The notes beneath the pieces are model-generated. The model saw only the letters and a program-made list of their open reading frames with translations, had not been told where the DNA came from and ran no database searches. Of a stretch of DNA of 41,371 nt, positions 1-7,268 are shown piece after piece. The stretch's first letter is position 1. Each line of letters starts with the position of its first letter. The position numbers and the translations under genes are program-made. Source of the stretch: Aneurinibacillus sp. (lineage in GTDB: Bacteria; Bacillota; UBA5301; DYFA01). Location: assembly GCA_020725425.1 (NCBI GenBank), contig DYFA01000029.1:1-41371 (forward strand), read 5' to 3'.

Positions 1-24
1 CAGATGTTCCTCAAGGGGTGTCAC
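1..24 (-). CDS. 5' end of a gene running out of the window
   Basis: A GTG codon at 24-22 overlaps the TGA of the upstream XRE gene (GTGA overlap). A strong Shine-Dalgarno GGAAGGAGG lies 7 nt before it, inside the XRE gene. Only eight codons (MTPLEEHL) are visible, so no function can be given. The overlap suggests translational coupling to the XRE regulator, as is common in repressor operons of mobile elements. Confidence 0.45.
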
Positions 25-236
25 CGCCGGTCCTCCTTCCCGTTTTGCGCCAGGAATAGCGCCTCCACCGGATGCCCGAGGAAGTCAGCGATCCTGGCGG
101 CGATTGTCAGGGAAGGTGTCCGCTTTCCGCATTCGATCTTCTGATAGTGGCTCAGCGAGATTCCGAGCCGTTGCGCCATCTCGGCTTGGTTCAGCTTGAG
201 TGCCTTCCTAGCCGTGATCAGCGCCTCTCTCCGCAC
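21..236 (-). CDS. small XRE-family HTH transcriptional regulator
   Basis: This is a 71-residue single-domain Cro/CI-type DNA-binding protein. The helix-turn-helix covers roughly residues 5-60, with the recognition segment in QAEMAQRLGISLSHYQKIECG followed by a PSL..AARIADFLG helix. It starts at GTG 236. It is divergent from a second XRE gene at 373, and the gap between them holds a repeated GCAC(A/G)AAA motif and a promoter for this gene. The arrangement resembles a repressor/antirepressor switch of a prophage or integrative element. Specificity and ligand cannot be told. The fold is clear; the role as element regulator is inferred from the nearby integrase. Confidence 0.85.
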   Translation of the reverse strand: MRREALITARKALKLNQAEMAQRLGISLSHYQKIECGKRTPSLTIAARIADFLGHPVEALFLAQNGKEDRR

Positions 237-372
237 GTTTAGTCACCCCCCATCGCACGTTTTGTGCCTGTCCGTTTTTATAATACCGCACGAAACGGGT
301 GGAGGGCAAGTACCTTTTGTGCGGAACTTTTGAGCACGGACTGTGCTATGTTAAGAAGAGAGGTGGACAAGA
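237..372. promoter_or_regulatory. divergent control region with repeated operator-like motif and promoter
   Basis: A GCAC(A/G)AAA-type motif recurs in both orientations. It appears as the palindrome GCACGTTTTGTGC at 255-267, CCGCACGAAACGG at 286-298, and the inverse of CCGCACAAAAGG at 313-324. A related CCGCACGTTT lies at 231-240 at the start of the leftward gene. A leftward promoter is readable: -35 TTGCCC (309-304), 18-nt spacer, -10 TATTAT (285-280). The 286-298 motif fills most of that spacer, so a protein bound there should block transcription. No equally good rightward promoter was found, although TATGTT near 346-352 could be a -10. The rightward gene has an AGAGGTGG ribosome site. Confidence 0.6.
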
Positions 373-726
373 ATGGGGCTTGGCGACGTACTCAGAAAAG
401 CACGAAAAGCGATGGGACTGACACAAGCAGAAGTCGCAGCACGCCTCGAAGTCTCGGAGTCGGCGGTGAGAATGTGGGAACTCGGTCAAAGAGAACCCGA
501 TGTTCAGATGCTGCGGAACCTGTCGCTCTTGCTTGGTATTCCAGCAGACAAACTGCTCGGCTTAACTTCGCCAGTCGAACGAGAAAAGGAGTTTGCACAG
601 CTTCTAGACGGCTTGTCGCCAGAGGCCAGAGAGGAACTTCTGCGATATGCCCGCTACCTGCGGGTGAGAGAAACCCTGGACGATCCGGACAAGGAAAGCT
701 CCGCTACTTCAGAAAGGACGGGGTGA
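373..726 (+). CDS. XRE-family HTH transcriptional regulator with C-terminal helical domain
   Basis: This is a 117-residue regulator. The N-terminal HTH (about residues 5-62, LRKARKAMGLTQAEVAARLE then SESAVRMWELGQREP) is a textbook XRE domain with the LLGIPADKLLGL ending. The C-terminal 50 residues (LLDGLSPEAREELLRYARYL) form a helix often used for dimerisation in phage-type and SinR-like repressors. It starts at ATG 373 after AGAGGTGG. It is divergent to the smaller XRE gene and is followed 52 bp later by a gene for an exported protein and then by the integrase. It probably controls the element's own genes, which is inference. Confidence 0.88.
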   Translation: MGLGDVLRKARKAMGLTQAEVAARLEVSESAVRMWELGQREPDVQMLRNLSLLLGIPADKLLGLTSPVEREKEFAQLLDGLSPEAREELLRYARYLRVRETLDDPDKESSATSERTG

Positions 727-778
727 AAAGGAAGCGCGCGAAACGCCTGGGAAGCATGATTGAGAGGAGGACATGAAG

Positions 779-1471
779 ATGAAGCGGGTTCTGCTCATGG
801 CGGCGCTGATCGTTCTTTCGTTGAACGTTACGCAGGTATTTGGGTGGACACCGCTGGAGGACTCGTCTGCGGGAGTCTCCGTGGTCTACATCAACGGACT
901 GGCGGTAGCCGTCTCCAGGCTCGAGAAATCCGCGGTCGGGGTCGCCGTTGATGGCGAGCAAGGCAACACAGTTTTTCTACGGGTGGCCTACCGGAACAAT
1001 TCCGATGCGCCCCTGCTCGCGCAGCCAGAGAGCATCGAGCTGCGGGGACGGGATTACGACGGAGCCTACGTCTCGGGCACGGTCTACGACCCAGACCGCT
1101 ACATAGAGTCCTTGCGCACGGCGGACAGCCTTTCCCAAGCAATCGCCAGCCTGGGCGCAGCGCTGTTCCCCTCTGGGCCGCCCCAGACTGCGTTTAACAT
1201 GAGCGGGCCGGACGGATTCTACTGGGGCACGATCACGGACTACGGAGCCCAGGCCCAGGCGCAGCAGCGACAGCAACTGGAACTACAAAGGCAGGCCGCA
1301 GCGCAAGCCCTCCAGCGGGAGCAACTCTCGCGCGCAATGCTCAGGACGACCACCGTATTCCCCGGTCAGGCCGTTGAGGGTTTGGTGGTGGTCGTCGCCC
1401 CTAAGGCGCCCGTGATTACCGTCGTCGTCCCTTTCGGGGATGAAGTCCACGAACTTCAGTTCGCGCAGTAA
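779..1471 (+). CDS. exported protein of unknown function with Gln-rich helix
   Basis: I chose ATG 779 because AGGAGG (765-770) is 8 nt upstream of it; an in-frame ATG at 773 is only 2 nt from that site. The product of about 230 residues starts with a signal peptide (KR, then LLMAALIVLSLNVTQVFG, with likely cleavage near FG/WT). There is no lipobox. The mature part has a beta-rich section with VAYRNNSDAPLL, a Gln/Ala-rich helix (AQAQAQQRQQLELQRQAA) likely to form a coiled coil, and a C-terminal beta segment (TTTVFPGQAVEGLVVVVAPK). I do not recognise the family. Because it sits between the XRE regulator and the integrase, it is probably cargo of the mobile element. Confidence 0.7.
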   Translation: MKRVLLMAALIVLSLNVTQVFGWTPLEDSSAGVSVVYINGLAVAVSRLEKSAVGVAVDGEQGNTVFLRVAYRNNSDAPLLAQPESIELRGRDYDGAYVSGTVYDPDRYIESLRTADSLSQAIASLGAALFPSGPPQTAFNMSGPDGFYWGTITDYGAQAQAQQRQQLELQRQAAAQALQREQLSRAMLRTTTVFPGQAVEGLVVVVAPKAPVITVVVPFGDEVHELQFAQ

Positions 1472-1496
1472 CCCTGACGGCCGGTAGGTGTTCCTG

Positions 1497-2996
1497 ATGC
1501 GCAAACCCGCCGCGATGTATATCCGCCGTTCGACCGACCGCCAGGAAAACTCCCCGGAGGTTCAGCGGTCTGTGATTCAGGAGCGGTTGCCGAAGGACTT
1601 GGAGATCGTCGCCACATACGAGGACACCGTCTCGGGCAAGTTCATGGACCGCCGCCCGGGGCTCATGCAGATGCTGCGGGACGCCGAAGCTGGCAAGTTT
1701 GAGGCGGTGGTCTTCTACAAGTACGACCGCGCCTTTCGCAACGGTGAGGAGCAGGCGGTGATTCTGGGCAAGCTGAAACGCGCCGGCGTCTCCGTCCACT
1801 CTATCCTCGATCCGCCGTGGGACGGACCGGCGGGGAACCTCATTGTAGGCATTCTGGGTTACGTCAACCAGTTCGAGCGGGAACTGATTGGCGAGCGGGT
1901 TTACCAGACCAACCGACACCTAGCACAGCAGGGCCGGTGGACTGGCGGGAGGAGAGTGCCGCTCGGGTACAGCTACAACCGGGTGCTGAAGCAGCTTGTG
2001 GTGGATCCGGAGGAGGCGAAAGTGGTCCGTCTCGTCTTCCGGCTGTACCTGGAGTGTGAGTCGGCCTACGGCGCAGCGAAGCGGCTGCGAGAGATGGGCC
2101 ACGTCACGAAGTATGGCAATCCATGGACATGCGAGGCGGTGCGCGATGTCGTGACGAACCCACTCTACATTGGCAAGCTCCGCTGGGGATACCGACGGGC
2201 CGTGCCGGGGATGCGTTACCGGCCGAGGTGCGCCGACTTTGAGGTGTTCGACGGCCAGCAGGAAGCGATTGTAGACGAGGAGACGTTTGCCAGGGCACAG
2301 GCGATCCGGGCCGCTCGTCAGCGCGCTCCCCGCTCCTCGGCAGCCAGTCCCCACCTTCTCACGAACCTGGGCCGGTGCTCCATCTGCGGCTCGACCATCG
2401 CCACCGGTCGGCCGCACCGGTACCGCTGCCAAAGCCAGGTGACGGGCCGAGATTGCACGCACTGGAGCCGGAAGCAGAGCTACCTAGAGAACACGGTCTA
2501 CATGCTCGTGGTGACCAACATCCGTCAGAGCGAATTGCCGCAGCACTACCAGGCCGTCCAGCGGCCCCGCGGCCAGGCCCGGGACTACGAGCGGGAATTG
2601 GCCAGACTGAACGCACAGCTGGACCGCCAGATGGCGGCCTACGAGGGGGGGGCGTACACGCTGGAGGAGTTCCGGGCGCGGCGGTCCGTAATCGAGGAGG
2701 AAAAGAGGAGCCTCCTTCGAGAGATGGAGGCAGCCAAGTGTCGGCTGGGCGAGGAGGAGTTCGAGGCGCTGAAGAACTTTGAGGCCCTTTGGGAACGGCT
2801 TGACGTGGTTGGCCGACGGAGACTGCTTCGGTCTCTGGTCGACCGGTTCGAGTGCGACGGATCAGTCATGCGGGTGTATTTCCGGGACCTTGGAATAGCG
2901 GGTTGGCAGACGGTGATGGAGAATCACCTAGTCCGGGATGATTATTTCCGGTATTGGCGGGAAGCCCGACGGGAAGTGGCCGCGGCCAGGGGATGA
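1497..2996 (+). CDS. large serine recombinase (site-specific integrase)
   Basis: This phage/ICE-type serine integrase has about 499 residues. The N-terminal resolvase domain (residues 1-145) carries the catalytic serine in YIRRSTDRQ, the VFYKYDRAFRN segment and the GYVNQFERELIGER helix. A recombinase domain follows (GGRRVPLGYSYN to about residue 270), then a zinc ribbon (LGRCSICGS ... RYRCQ ... DCTHW), a coiled-coil segment (YERELARLNAQLDRQMAAYE) and a terminal helix region. ATG 1497 is preferred because GGTAGGTG lies just upstream, but GTG 1488 is possible. The stop codon directly abuts the truncated radC, so the enzyme probably integrated its element into radC. All domains look intact. Confidence 0.95.
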   Translation: MRKPAAMYIRRSTDRQENSPEVQRSVIQERLPKDLEIVATYEDTVSGKFMDRRPGLMQMLRDAEAGKFEAVVFYKYDRAFRNGEEQAVILGKLKRAGVSVHSILDPPWDGPAGNLIVGILGYVNQFERELIGERVYQTNRHLAQQGRWTGGRRVPLGYSYNRVLKQLVVDPEEAKVVRLVFRLYLECESAYGAAKRLREMGHVTKYGNPWTCEAVRDVVTNPLYIGKLRWGYRRAVPGMRYRPRCADFEVFDGQQEAIVDEETFARAQAIRAARQRAPRSSAASPHLLTNLGRCSICGSTIATGRPHRYRCQSQVTGRDCTHWSRKQSYLENTVYMLVVTNIRQSELPQHYQAVQRPRGQARDYERELARLNAQLDRQMAAYEGGAYTLEEFRARRSVIEEEKRSLLREMEAAKCRLGEEEFEALKNFEALWERLDVVGRRRLLRSLVDRFECDGSVMRVYFRDLGIAGWQTVMENHLVRDDYFRYWREARREVAAARG

Positions 2997-3014
2997 TTAG
3001 TGGGGGTTTGAGAC
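2997..3014. other. probable attachment-site junction of the integrated element in radC
   Basis: Reading radC leftward, family-like sequence ends at LLGIEV (valine codon 3014-3012). The next residues, SNPH and a stop, do not match the usual RadC ending, which continues with an (L/V)DH(I/V)(I/V)(I/V)G strand. The integrase stop is at 2996, immediately next to the new radC stop. The recombination crossover should therefore lie within a few bases of 3000-3014. The partner site, with the missing radC end, would be outside the window. Confidence 0.55.
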
Positions 3015-3638
3015 CTCGATTCCCAGAAGTTTCCCGGACTCCACCAGGCGCCGCGTCAGCGCCAAGTCCTCCGCCGAGGGGGTTGGGTCGCCGGAAGGGT
3101 GGTTATGCACCAGGATTACGGCGGCGGCGCTCGCCTGGATGGCCCGCCGGAAGAGCTCCCGGGGGTGGACCAGGCTGGTGTTGAGGGTGCCGATGGAGAC
3201 AAGTTCCGAGGCAAGCACCCGGTTCTTGGCGTCCAGGAGCAACACCCGGAAGTGCTCCTGGGGCAGGAAGCGCATCTCCGGCATCACGAGGCCGGCGGCG
3301 TCCGCCGGTGAGCGCAGGGGGTGGCGCTCCTCGGGGCCGAGGGCCAGGAGGCGCCGCCCCAGCTCCAGGCCGGCCAGGATCTGCGCCGCCTTGGCCGGCC
3401 CGATGCCGGGGATCCGGCACAGGTCCTCCGGCGGGGTGGAAGCCAGCCTTCTCAACCCTCCTACCTGGACGAGCAGGTGGTCGGCGAGGGCCAGTGCCGA
3501 GCGGCGGCCCGCCCCCGTTCGCCAGACCAGGGCGAGCAGCTCCCGGGTCGTGAGATCCGCCGGCCCCCGGCGCAACAGCTTCTCCTGGGGACGCTCCTCC
3601 GGCGGGAGGTCCTTCACTCGTGCAAGCGCACCGCTCAT
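2997..3638 (-). CDS. radC: RadC/MPN-domain (JAMM) protein, C-terminally truncated
   Basis: This 213-residue RadC-family protein has an N-terminal helix-hairpin-helix region (CRIPGIGPAKAAQIL, residues 74-88) and an MPN/JAMM domain. The metal motif HNHPSGDPTPSAED (178-191) is complete. Full-length homologues continue about 15-20 residues past GIEV with a final strand ending near G(R/Y)(Y/F)VSL.E.GL. Here that part is replaced by SNPH and a stop, which I attribute to insertion of the neighbouring serine-integrase element. The ATG at 3638 follows GGAGGAACT. It is the last gene of the leftward apbE-maf-radC group. The cellular role of RadC proteins is unclear, and whether this shortened form folds is unknown. 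Confidence 0.85.
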   Translation of the reverse strand: MSGALARVKDLPPEERPQEKLLRRGPADLTTRELLALVWRTGAGRRSALALADHLLVQVGGLRRLASTPPEDLCRIPGIGPAKAAQILAGLELGRRLLALGPEERHPLRSPADAAGLVMPEMRFLPQEHFRVLLLDAKNRVLASELVSIGTLNTSLVHPRELFRRAIQASAAAVILVHNHPSGDPTPSAEDLALTRRLVESGKLLGIEVSNPH

Positions 3639-3685
3639 AGTTCCTCCTTCAGGCTTATGGAACCGGCTGGAACCGGCTGGCAGGC

Positions 3686-4270
3686 TTACAATACCGGATA
3701 GCCGCGGCGGGCGAGCATCTCCGCCACAGTCGCCACCGGGAGGCCGACGACGTTGAAGTAGCAGCCCTCCAACCCCGTCACCAGGGCCGCCCCCCGCCCC
3801 TGGATGGCGTAGGCGCCCGCTTTGTCGAGCGGCTCTCCGGTGGCAACGTACCGGGCGATCTGTTCAGGCGTCAGGGGGCGGAAGGTCACGGCCGTCTGCA
3901 CCGCGGCCGCCTCCTCCCCGGCCCCAGGGTCTATCAGCACGAGCCCGGTGATCACGCGATGGGTGCGCCCGGAGAGGGCCCGGAGCATCGCCGCCGCCTC
4001 CGCCTCGTCTCGAGGCTTCCCGAAGACCTGCTGGTCCAGCACGACCACGGTGTCGGCCCCGAGGACCGCCGCCGGCCGCTTCCGCCCCGCCGCCACCTGG
4101 CGGGCCTTGGCCCGGGCCAGCTCCACAGCGTACTCCGCCGGATCTCCCCCGGTGAAAGGGGGTTCCGGGGCGTTGCTGGGAACCGCCCGGAACGGGTAAC
4201 CCAGGAGGCGCAGGAGCTCCCGCCGGCGGGGGGAGGCGGAGGCCAGGATCAGCGGGGGGAGAGGCGTCAT
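3686..4270 (-). CDS. maf: Maf-like nucleotide pyrophosphatase
   Basis: This 194-residue cytoplasmic house-cleaning enzyme hydrolyses non-canonical or modified nucleoside triphosphates; Firmicute Maf/YhdE types prefer dTTP/UTP. The signature SASPRRREL (residues 11-19) is at the N-terminus. VLGADTVV and KPRDEAEAAAML follow, then the SGRTHRVITG motif and the DKAGAYAIQG segment. Its ATG at 4270 overlaps the apbE stop by four bases (ATGA), so the two are translationally coupled. The start is therefore this ATG rather than any upstream in-frame codon. In many Firmicutes maf sits directly before radC, as here. Length and motifs are normal for the family. Confidence 0.93.
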   Translation of the reverse strand: MTPLPPLILASASPRRRELLRLLGYPFRAVPSNAPEPPFTGGDPAEYAVELARAKARQVAAGRKRPAAVLGADTVVVLDQQVFGKPRDEAEAAAMLRALSGRTHRVITGLVLIDPGAGEEAAAVQTAVTFRPLTPEQIARYVATGEPLDKAGAYAIQGRGAALVTGLEGCYFNVVGLPVATVAEMLARRGYPVL

Positions 4271-5334
4271 GTCCGGTCCCCCTGCCCGCCCGAGGAGGGC
4301 GCATCCGGTGTCCAGGCCCTCTCCAGCTCGGGGGCCACTCTGACTTCGCCCACCGCGTCGACGGTTATTGCCGCCATCCCGTGCTTTCGAACGAAAGCCG
4401 GGCCGCGCTCCGGCCCCAGGACGAAGGCCGCGGTGGAGAGGATATCGGCCACAGTCGAGGAGGGCCCCACCACCGTGACGCTCTGCAGCCCCTCGGCCGG
4501 GTAGCCCGCGGCAGGGTCGAGGAGATGGTGGTACCGCCGGCCACCGGCCTCGAAGTACCGCTCGTAGTCCCCGGAGGTGACCACCGCCCGGTTGACCACC
4601 TCCACCACCCCCAGGACTTCGCCGGGGCGGCGGGGATGGCGCAGCCCTATCCGCCACGGACTTCCGTCGGGACGGGCCCCGAGGGCCACGATGTTGCCAC
4701 CGGCGTCGATCAGGGCCGACTTCACTCCCCGCTGCCGGAGCAGTTCCACCGCCCGTTCGGCGGCGTAGCCCTTGGCCACTCCGCCCAAGTCGAGGGCCAT
4801 GCCCGGCTCCGGAAGGTAGAGACGGCGGCCGGGCACGTCCACCATGACCCGCCGGTAATCCACGAGCCTCCGGGCCTCCTCCACCTCGCCAGGCGCCGGA
4901 GGCTCCGCCCGCCCGGCCTCGATCCCCCAGAGGCGGACCAGCGGGCCGACAGTCGGATCGAACTTCCCGCCAGACAGAGCCGCGTAGCGGAGCGCCAGCG
5001 CCACCAGTTCGACCGTCTCCCGGCTCACTCGCGCCGCTTCCTTCCCGGCGGCGGCGTTTACCCGGCCGAGGTCGCTGTCGGAGCGGTAGGCGGAGAGGAG
5101 CTTATCCAGCCGCTGGAACTCCGCCAGGGCCGCCCGGCCACTTTCCACCGCCCGCGGTCCGTAGACGGTGACTGAAACCAGGGTGTCCATGGCGAAGGTG
5201 GAGCCGGAGAAGCGGGCCGTCCGGTGGGCCCAGCTGTAGAGCGCCACCGCCGCCACCAGGACAAGCCCGAGCGCTCCGGCGGCCGCCAGCCAGGTCAGCC
5301 GCCGTCTGGTACCCTCTGTCCGGCCATCTTCCAT
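4267..5334 (-). CDS. apbE: FAD:protein FMN transferase (ApbE)
   Basis: This 355-residue enzyme transfers FMN from FAD to a threonine in RnfG/RnfD-type proteins. Residues 12-35 form a single N-terminal membrane anchor (LTWLAAAGALGLVLVAAVALYS) with no lipobox, so the enzyme acts outside the membrane. Family motifs are FAMDTLVSVTVYG, the ALDLGGVAKGYAAERA flavin-binding segment, LIDAGGNIVALG, TSGDYERYF and HHLLDPAAGYPA. ATG 5334 follows GGGGGAAAAGCC. It lies downstream of rnfCDGEAB but behind its own promoter-like sequence and a terminator. The obvious substrates are RnfG Thr169 and RnfD Thr162 encoded upstream, which is inferred from context. Confidence 0.95.
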   Translation of the reverse strand: MEDGRTEGTRRRLTWLAAAGALGLVLVAAVALYSWAHRTARFSGSTFAMDTLVSVTVYGPRAVESGRAALAEFQRLDKLLSAYRSDSDLGRVNAAAGKEAARVSRETVELVALALRYAALSGGKFDPTVGPLVRLWGIEAGRAEPPAPGEVEEARRLVDYRRVMVDVPGRRLYLPEPGMALDLGGVAKGYAAERAVELLRQRGVKSALIDAGGNIVALGARPDGSPWRIGLRHPRRPGEVLGVVEVVNRAVVTSGDYERYFEAGGRRYHHLLDPAAGYPAEGLQSVTVVGPSSTVADILSTAAFVLGPERGPAFVRKHGMAAITVDAVGEVRVAPELERAWTPDAPSSGGQGDRT

Positions 5335-5348
5335 GGCTTTTCCCCCTG

Positions 5349-5375
5349 AAAAAAAGCAGCCCGCGCTGGGGCCGC
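5349..5375 (-). terminator. intrinsic terminator between HAD remnant and apbE
   Basis: On the minus strand, GCGGCCCC (5375-5368) can pair with GGGCTGC (5362-5356), with one G-U pair, followed by a run of seven T (5355-5349). It ends 15 nt before the apbE start codon. It lies downstream of a promoter-like sequence at 5391-5419, so it either ends rnf transcripts or attenuates apbE. Confidence 0.7.
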
Positions 5376-5390
5376 AGGGTTTACGACTTC

Positions 5391-5419
5391 AGTGTAGCAT
5401 GTCCTCTTCAGGGGGGCAA
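5391..5419 (-). promoter_or_regulatory. putative sigma-A promoter upstream of apbE
   Basis: The minus strand reads TTGCCC (5419-5414), 17-nt spacer, TACACT (5396-5391). Transcripts starting here would meet the terminator hairpin at 5375-5349 almost at once. Spacing and -10 are good; the -35 is moderate. Confidence 0.5.
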
Positions 5420-5446
5420 GGTTTTGAGAGCGCAAACAGAAAAATT

Positions 5447-5762
5447 CTAGGCGGGAGCTTGGACCACCGGAACGGTCGAAGAGGCTTCCGGCACCGGAAA
5501 ACCTTGGCGGTTCAGCCAGACCGCCCAGAGCCCGGCGTGTAGGGCCCCGACGACGTCCACCTCCCAGTTGTCCCCCACATATACGGCCTCTTCAGGGGCT
5601 ACATGTGGCGCTCCGTCTCCCCTGCCAAAGAGCGATCAGCTCGCCGTCGGACAACCCGGCCACCGCCGGCAGGTAACGCTGCACCGCGGCCAACCCGGCT
5701 CGCAGGGCCGGCGAATCGTCGAGCAGGGTTCCGTCGAGGTCGAAGATGACCGCCTTGATCAT
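5447..5762 (-). pseudogene. decayed HAD-superfamily hydrolase with internal deletion and frameshift
   Basis: The start reads MIKAVIFDLDGTLLDDSPAL, a perfect HAD motif I with the nucleophile and acid Asp pair, and continues to ELIALW. A frame change follows (ETERHM continues in another frame) before stops near 5613. Without any further HAD sequence, the third frame then gives APEEAVYVGDNWEVDVVGA, which is HAD motif IV and the C-terminal strand, ending at TAG 5449-5447. Full phosphatases of this type have about 220-240 residues, so roughly 120 central residues with motifs II and III are missing. It lies just after rnfB in the same direction. It cannot encode an active phosphatase. Confidence 0.85.
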
Positions 5763-5767
5763 CGGGG

Positions 5768-6664
5768 TTATCCCTGGACCACCGCACCTTCAGCCGCAGC
5801 CGGACCAGAGGCCGCCACCGTAGCTGCGGAAGCAGCCACTGCGGGTGCCTCCTGCACCACCGGTAGCGGCCCGGCGATCGCCTTGGTCGGGCACTTGGCC
5901 ACGCACAGACCGCAGTTGGTGCACAAGGCTGCGTCGATGCGGGCCAGGTTGTCCTCGAGGGTGATGCACTTGACTGGGCAGGTCTTGACGCAGATCCCGC
6001 AGGCAATGCATCCCGCCTTGCAGACCGGCCGCACCTCCTGGCCCCGGGCCCGGGAGGAGCAGGCCACGAAGGTCCTGCCCGCCGCCGGGAGAAGCGCCAT
6101 GAGCCCGCGGGGGCAGGCCGCCACACACTTCCCGCAGGCGGTGCACTTATCCTCGTCCACCACCGGCAGGCCGTCGTCCCCTAGGTGCAGGGCGTCGAAG
6201 GGGCAGGCCGCCTCGCAGTTCCCGAAACCCAGGCAGCCATAGGAGCACCCCTTGGGGCCGCCCTGGACCAGGCCCGCCGCCCGGCAGTCGGGCATTCCCT
6301 GGTAGGCCGCCCGATCCACCGCCTTGGCCCGGTCGCCCCCGCAGAGGACGCGAGCCACTCGCCGCTCGGGCATCTCGCCGACTTCCACGCCGAGGATCTC
6401 CGCCACCCGGGCGGCCACCGCCGCTCCCCCGACGACGCAGGCCCCCGCCGGGGCGGCTCCCCTCACCAGGGCATCGGCCAGCCCCTGACACCCCGGATAC
6501 CCACAGGCGCCGCAATTGGCCCCGGGCAGGGCCTCGAGCAATTGCTCGACCCGCGGGTCGGTCTCGATCTTCAACACCGAAGAGGCGACTGCCAAGCCTG
6601 TCGCCAGGACTGCTCCGACGGCCCCCATGCTGATCGTCGCCACTGCGATCAGGTTAGCTGCCAT
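5768..6664 (-). CDS. rnfB: Rnf complex subunit RnfB, polyferredoxin
   Basis: This membrane-anchored iron-sulfur subunit accepts electrons from reduced ferredoxin. ATG 6664 is chosen because GGAGG lies 8 nt upstream; a GTG 15 nt earlier overlaps that site. The 298-residue protein has an N-terminal membrane helix (AVATISMGAVGAVLATGLAVASSV), then the Fe-S domain with CGACGYPGC. It then has CSYGCLGFGNCEAACP, CTACGKCVAACP, CIACGICVKTCP and CTNCGLCVAKCP, giving several [4Fe-4S] sites. An Ala/Val-rich tail (about 35 residues) is typical of clostridial forms. It is the last intact gene of the rnfCDGEAB operon. Confidence 0.97.
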   Translation of the reverse strand: MAANLIAVATISMGAVGAVLATGLAVASSVLKIETDPRVEQLLEALPGANCGACGYPGCQGLADALVRGAAPAGACVVGGAAVAARVAEILGVEVGEMPERRVARVLCGGDRAKAVDRAAYQGMPDCRAAGLVQGGPKGCSYGCLGFGNCEAACPFDALHLGDDGLPVVDEDKCTACGKCVAACPRGLMALLPAAGRTFVACSSRARGQEVRPVCKAGCIACGICVKTCPVKCITLEDNLARIDAALCTNCGLCVAKCPTKAIAGPLPVVQEAPAVAASAATVAASGPAAAEGAVVQG

Positions 6665-6680
6665 GTATCTCGCCTCCACT

Positions 6681-7265
6681 TTACACAGTGATGAGACCCG
6701 TGAAGCCCATGAACGCCAGCGACATCAGCCCGGCGATGATCAGGGCGATCCCGAACCCTTGCAGCGGCTTGGGCACGTCGGCGAAGCGCAGTTCCTGCCG
6801 GATGCCGGCCATGATGACCAGCGCCAGGGTGAAGCCGAGCCCCGCCCCCACCGCGAAGACCGCCGACTCGACCAGGCTGTACCCTTTGATCACGACCAGC
6901 AGGGCGAGTCCGAGGATAGCGCAGTTGGTGGTGATCAGCGGCAGGTAGATCCCGAGCGCCCGGTGGAGCGCCGGCGAGGTCTTGAGGATGAACATCTCGA
7001 CTAGTTGCACCAGCGAGGCGATGACCAGGATGAAGATGATCGACTGCAGGAACGGCAGGCCGAAGGGAGTGAGGATGTACGCTTGGATCATCCAGGCCGC
7101 CGCCGCCGAGAGGGTCATCACGAAGGTCGTCGCCGCCCCCATCGAGAGCGAGTTTTCGATGCTGGTCGAAACGCCCAGGAAGGGGCAGATGCCGAGGAAC
7201 CTCGTGAGGACGAAGTTGTTGACCAGGATGGAGCCGAGAACGATCAGGACCAGTTTGGTGAGCAT
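6681..7265 (-). CDS. rnfA: Rnf complex membrane subunit RnfA
   Basis: This 194-residue integral membrane subunit of the Rnf ferredoxin:NAD+ oxidoreductase is the normal length for the family. Six hydrophobic segments are visible, beginning LVLIVLGSILVNNFVLTRFLGICPFLGVS. The conserved cysteines in GICPF and TTNCAILG are those that hold the membrane-embedded [2Fe-2S] cluster shared between RnfA and RnfE. It ends FTGLITV and is separated from rnfE by only 3 nt and from rnfB by 16 nt, so all are surely cotranscribed. Together the complex couples electron flow from ferredoxin to NAD+ to Na+ or H+ export. Confidence 0.97.
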   Translation of the reverse strand: MLTKLVLIVLGSILVNNFVLTRFLGICPFLGVSTSIENSLSMGAATTFVMTLSAAAAWMIQAYILTPFGLPFLQSIIFILVIASLVQLVEMFILKTSPALHRALGIYLPLITTNCAILGLALLVVIKGYSLVESAVFAVGAGLGFTLALVIMAGIRQELRFADVPKPLQGFGIALIIAGLMSLAFMGFTGLITV

Positions 7266-7268
7266 TGC

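Noticed and set aside
3659-3681. Short tandem repeat GGAACCGGCTG x2 between radC and maf
   Set aside because: Only two copies in a 47-nt gap; no further structure or homology, so not considered meaningful.
3686-4657. 323-residue version of Maf starting far upstream
   Set aside because: The extra N-terminal part is an out-of-frame shadow of apbE; the ATG at 4270 overlaps the apbE stop and matches the family start.
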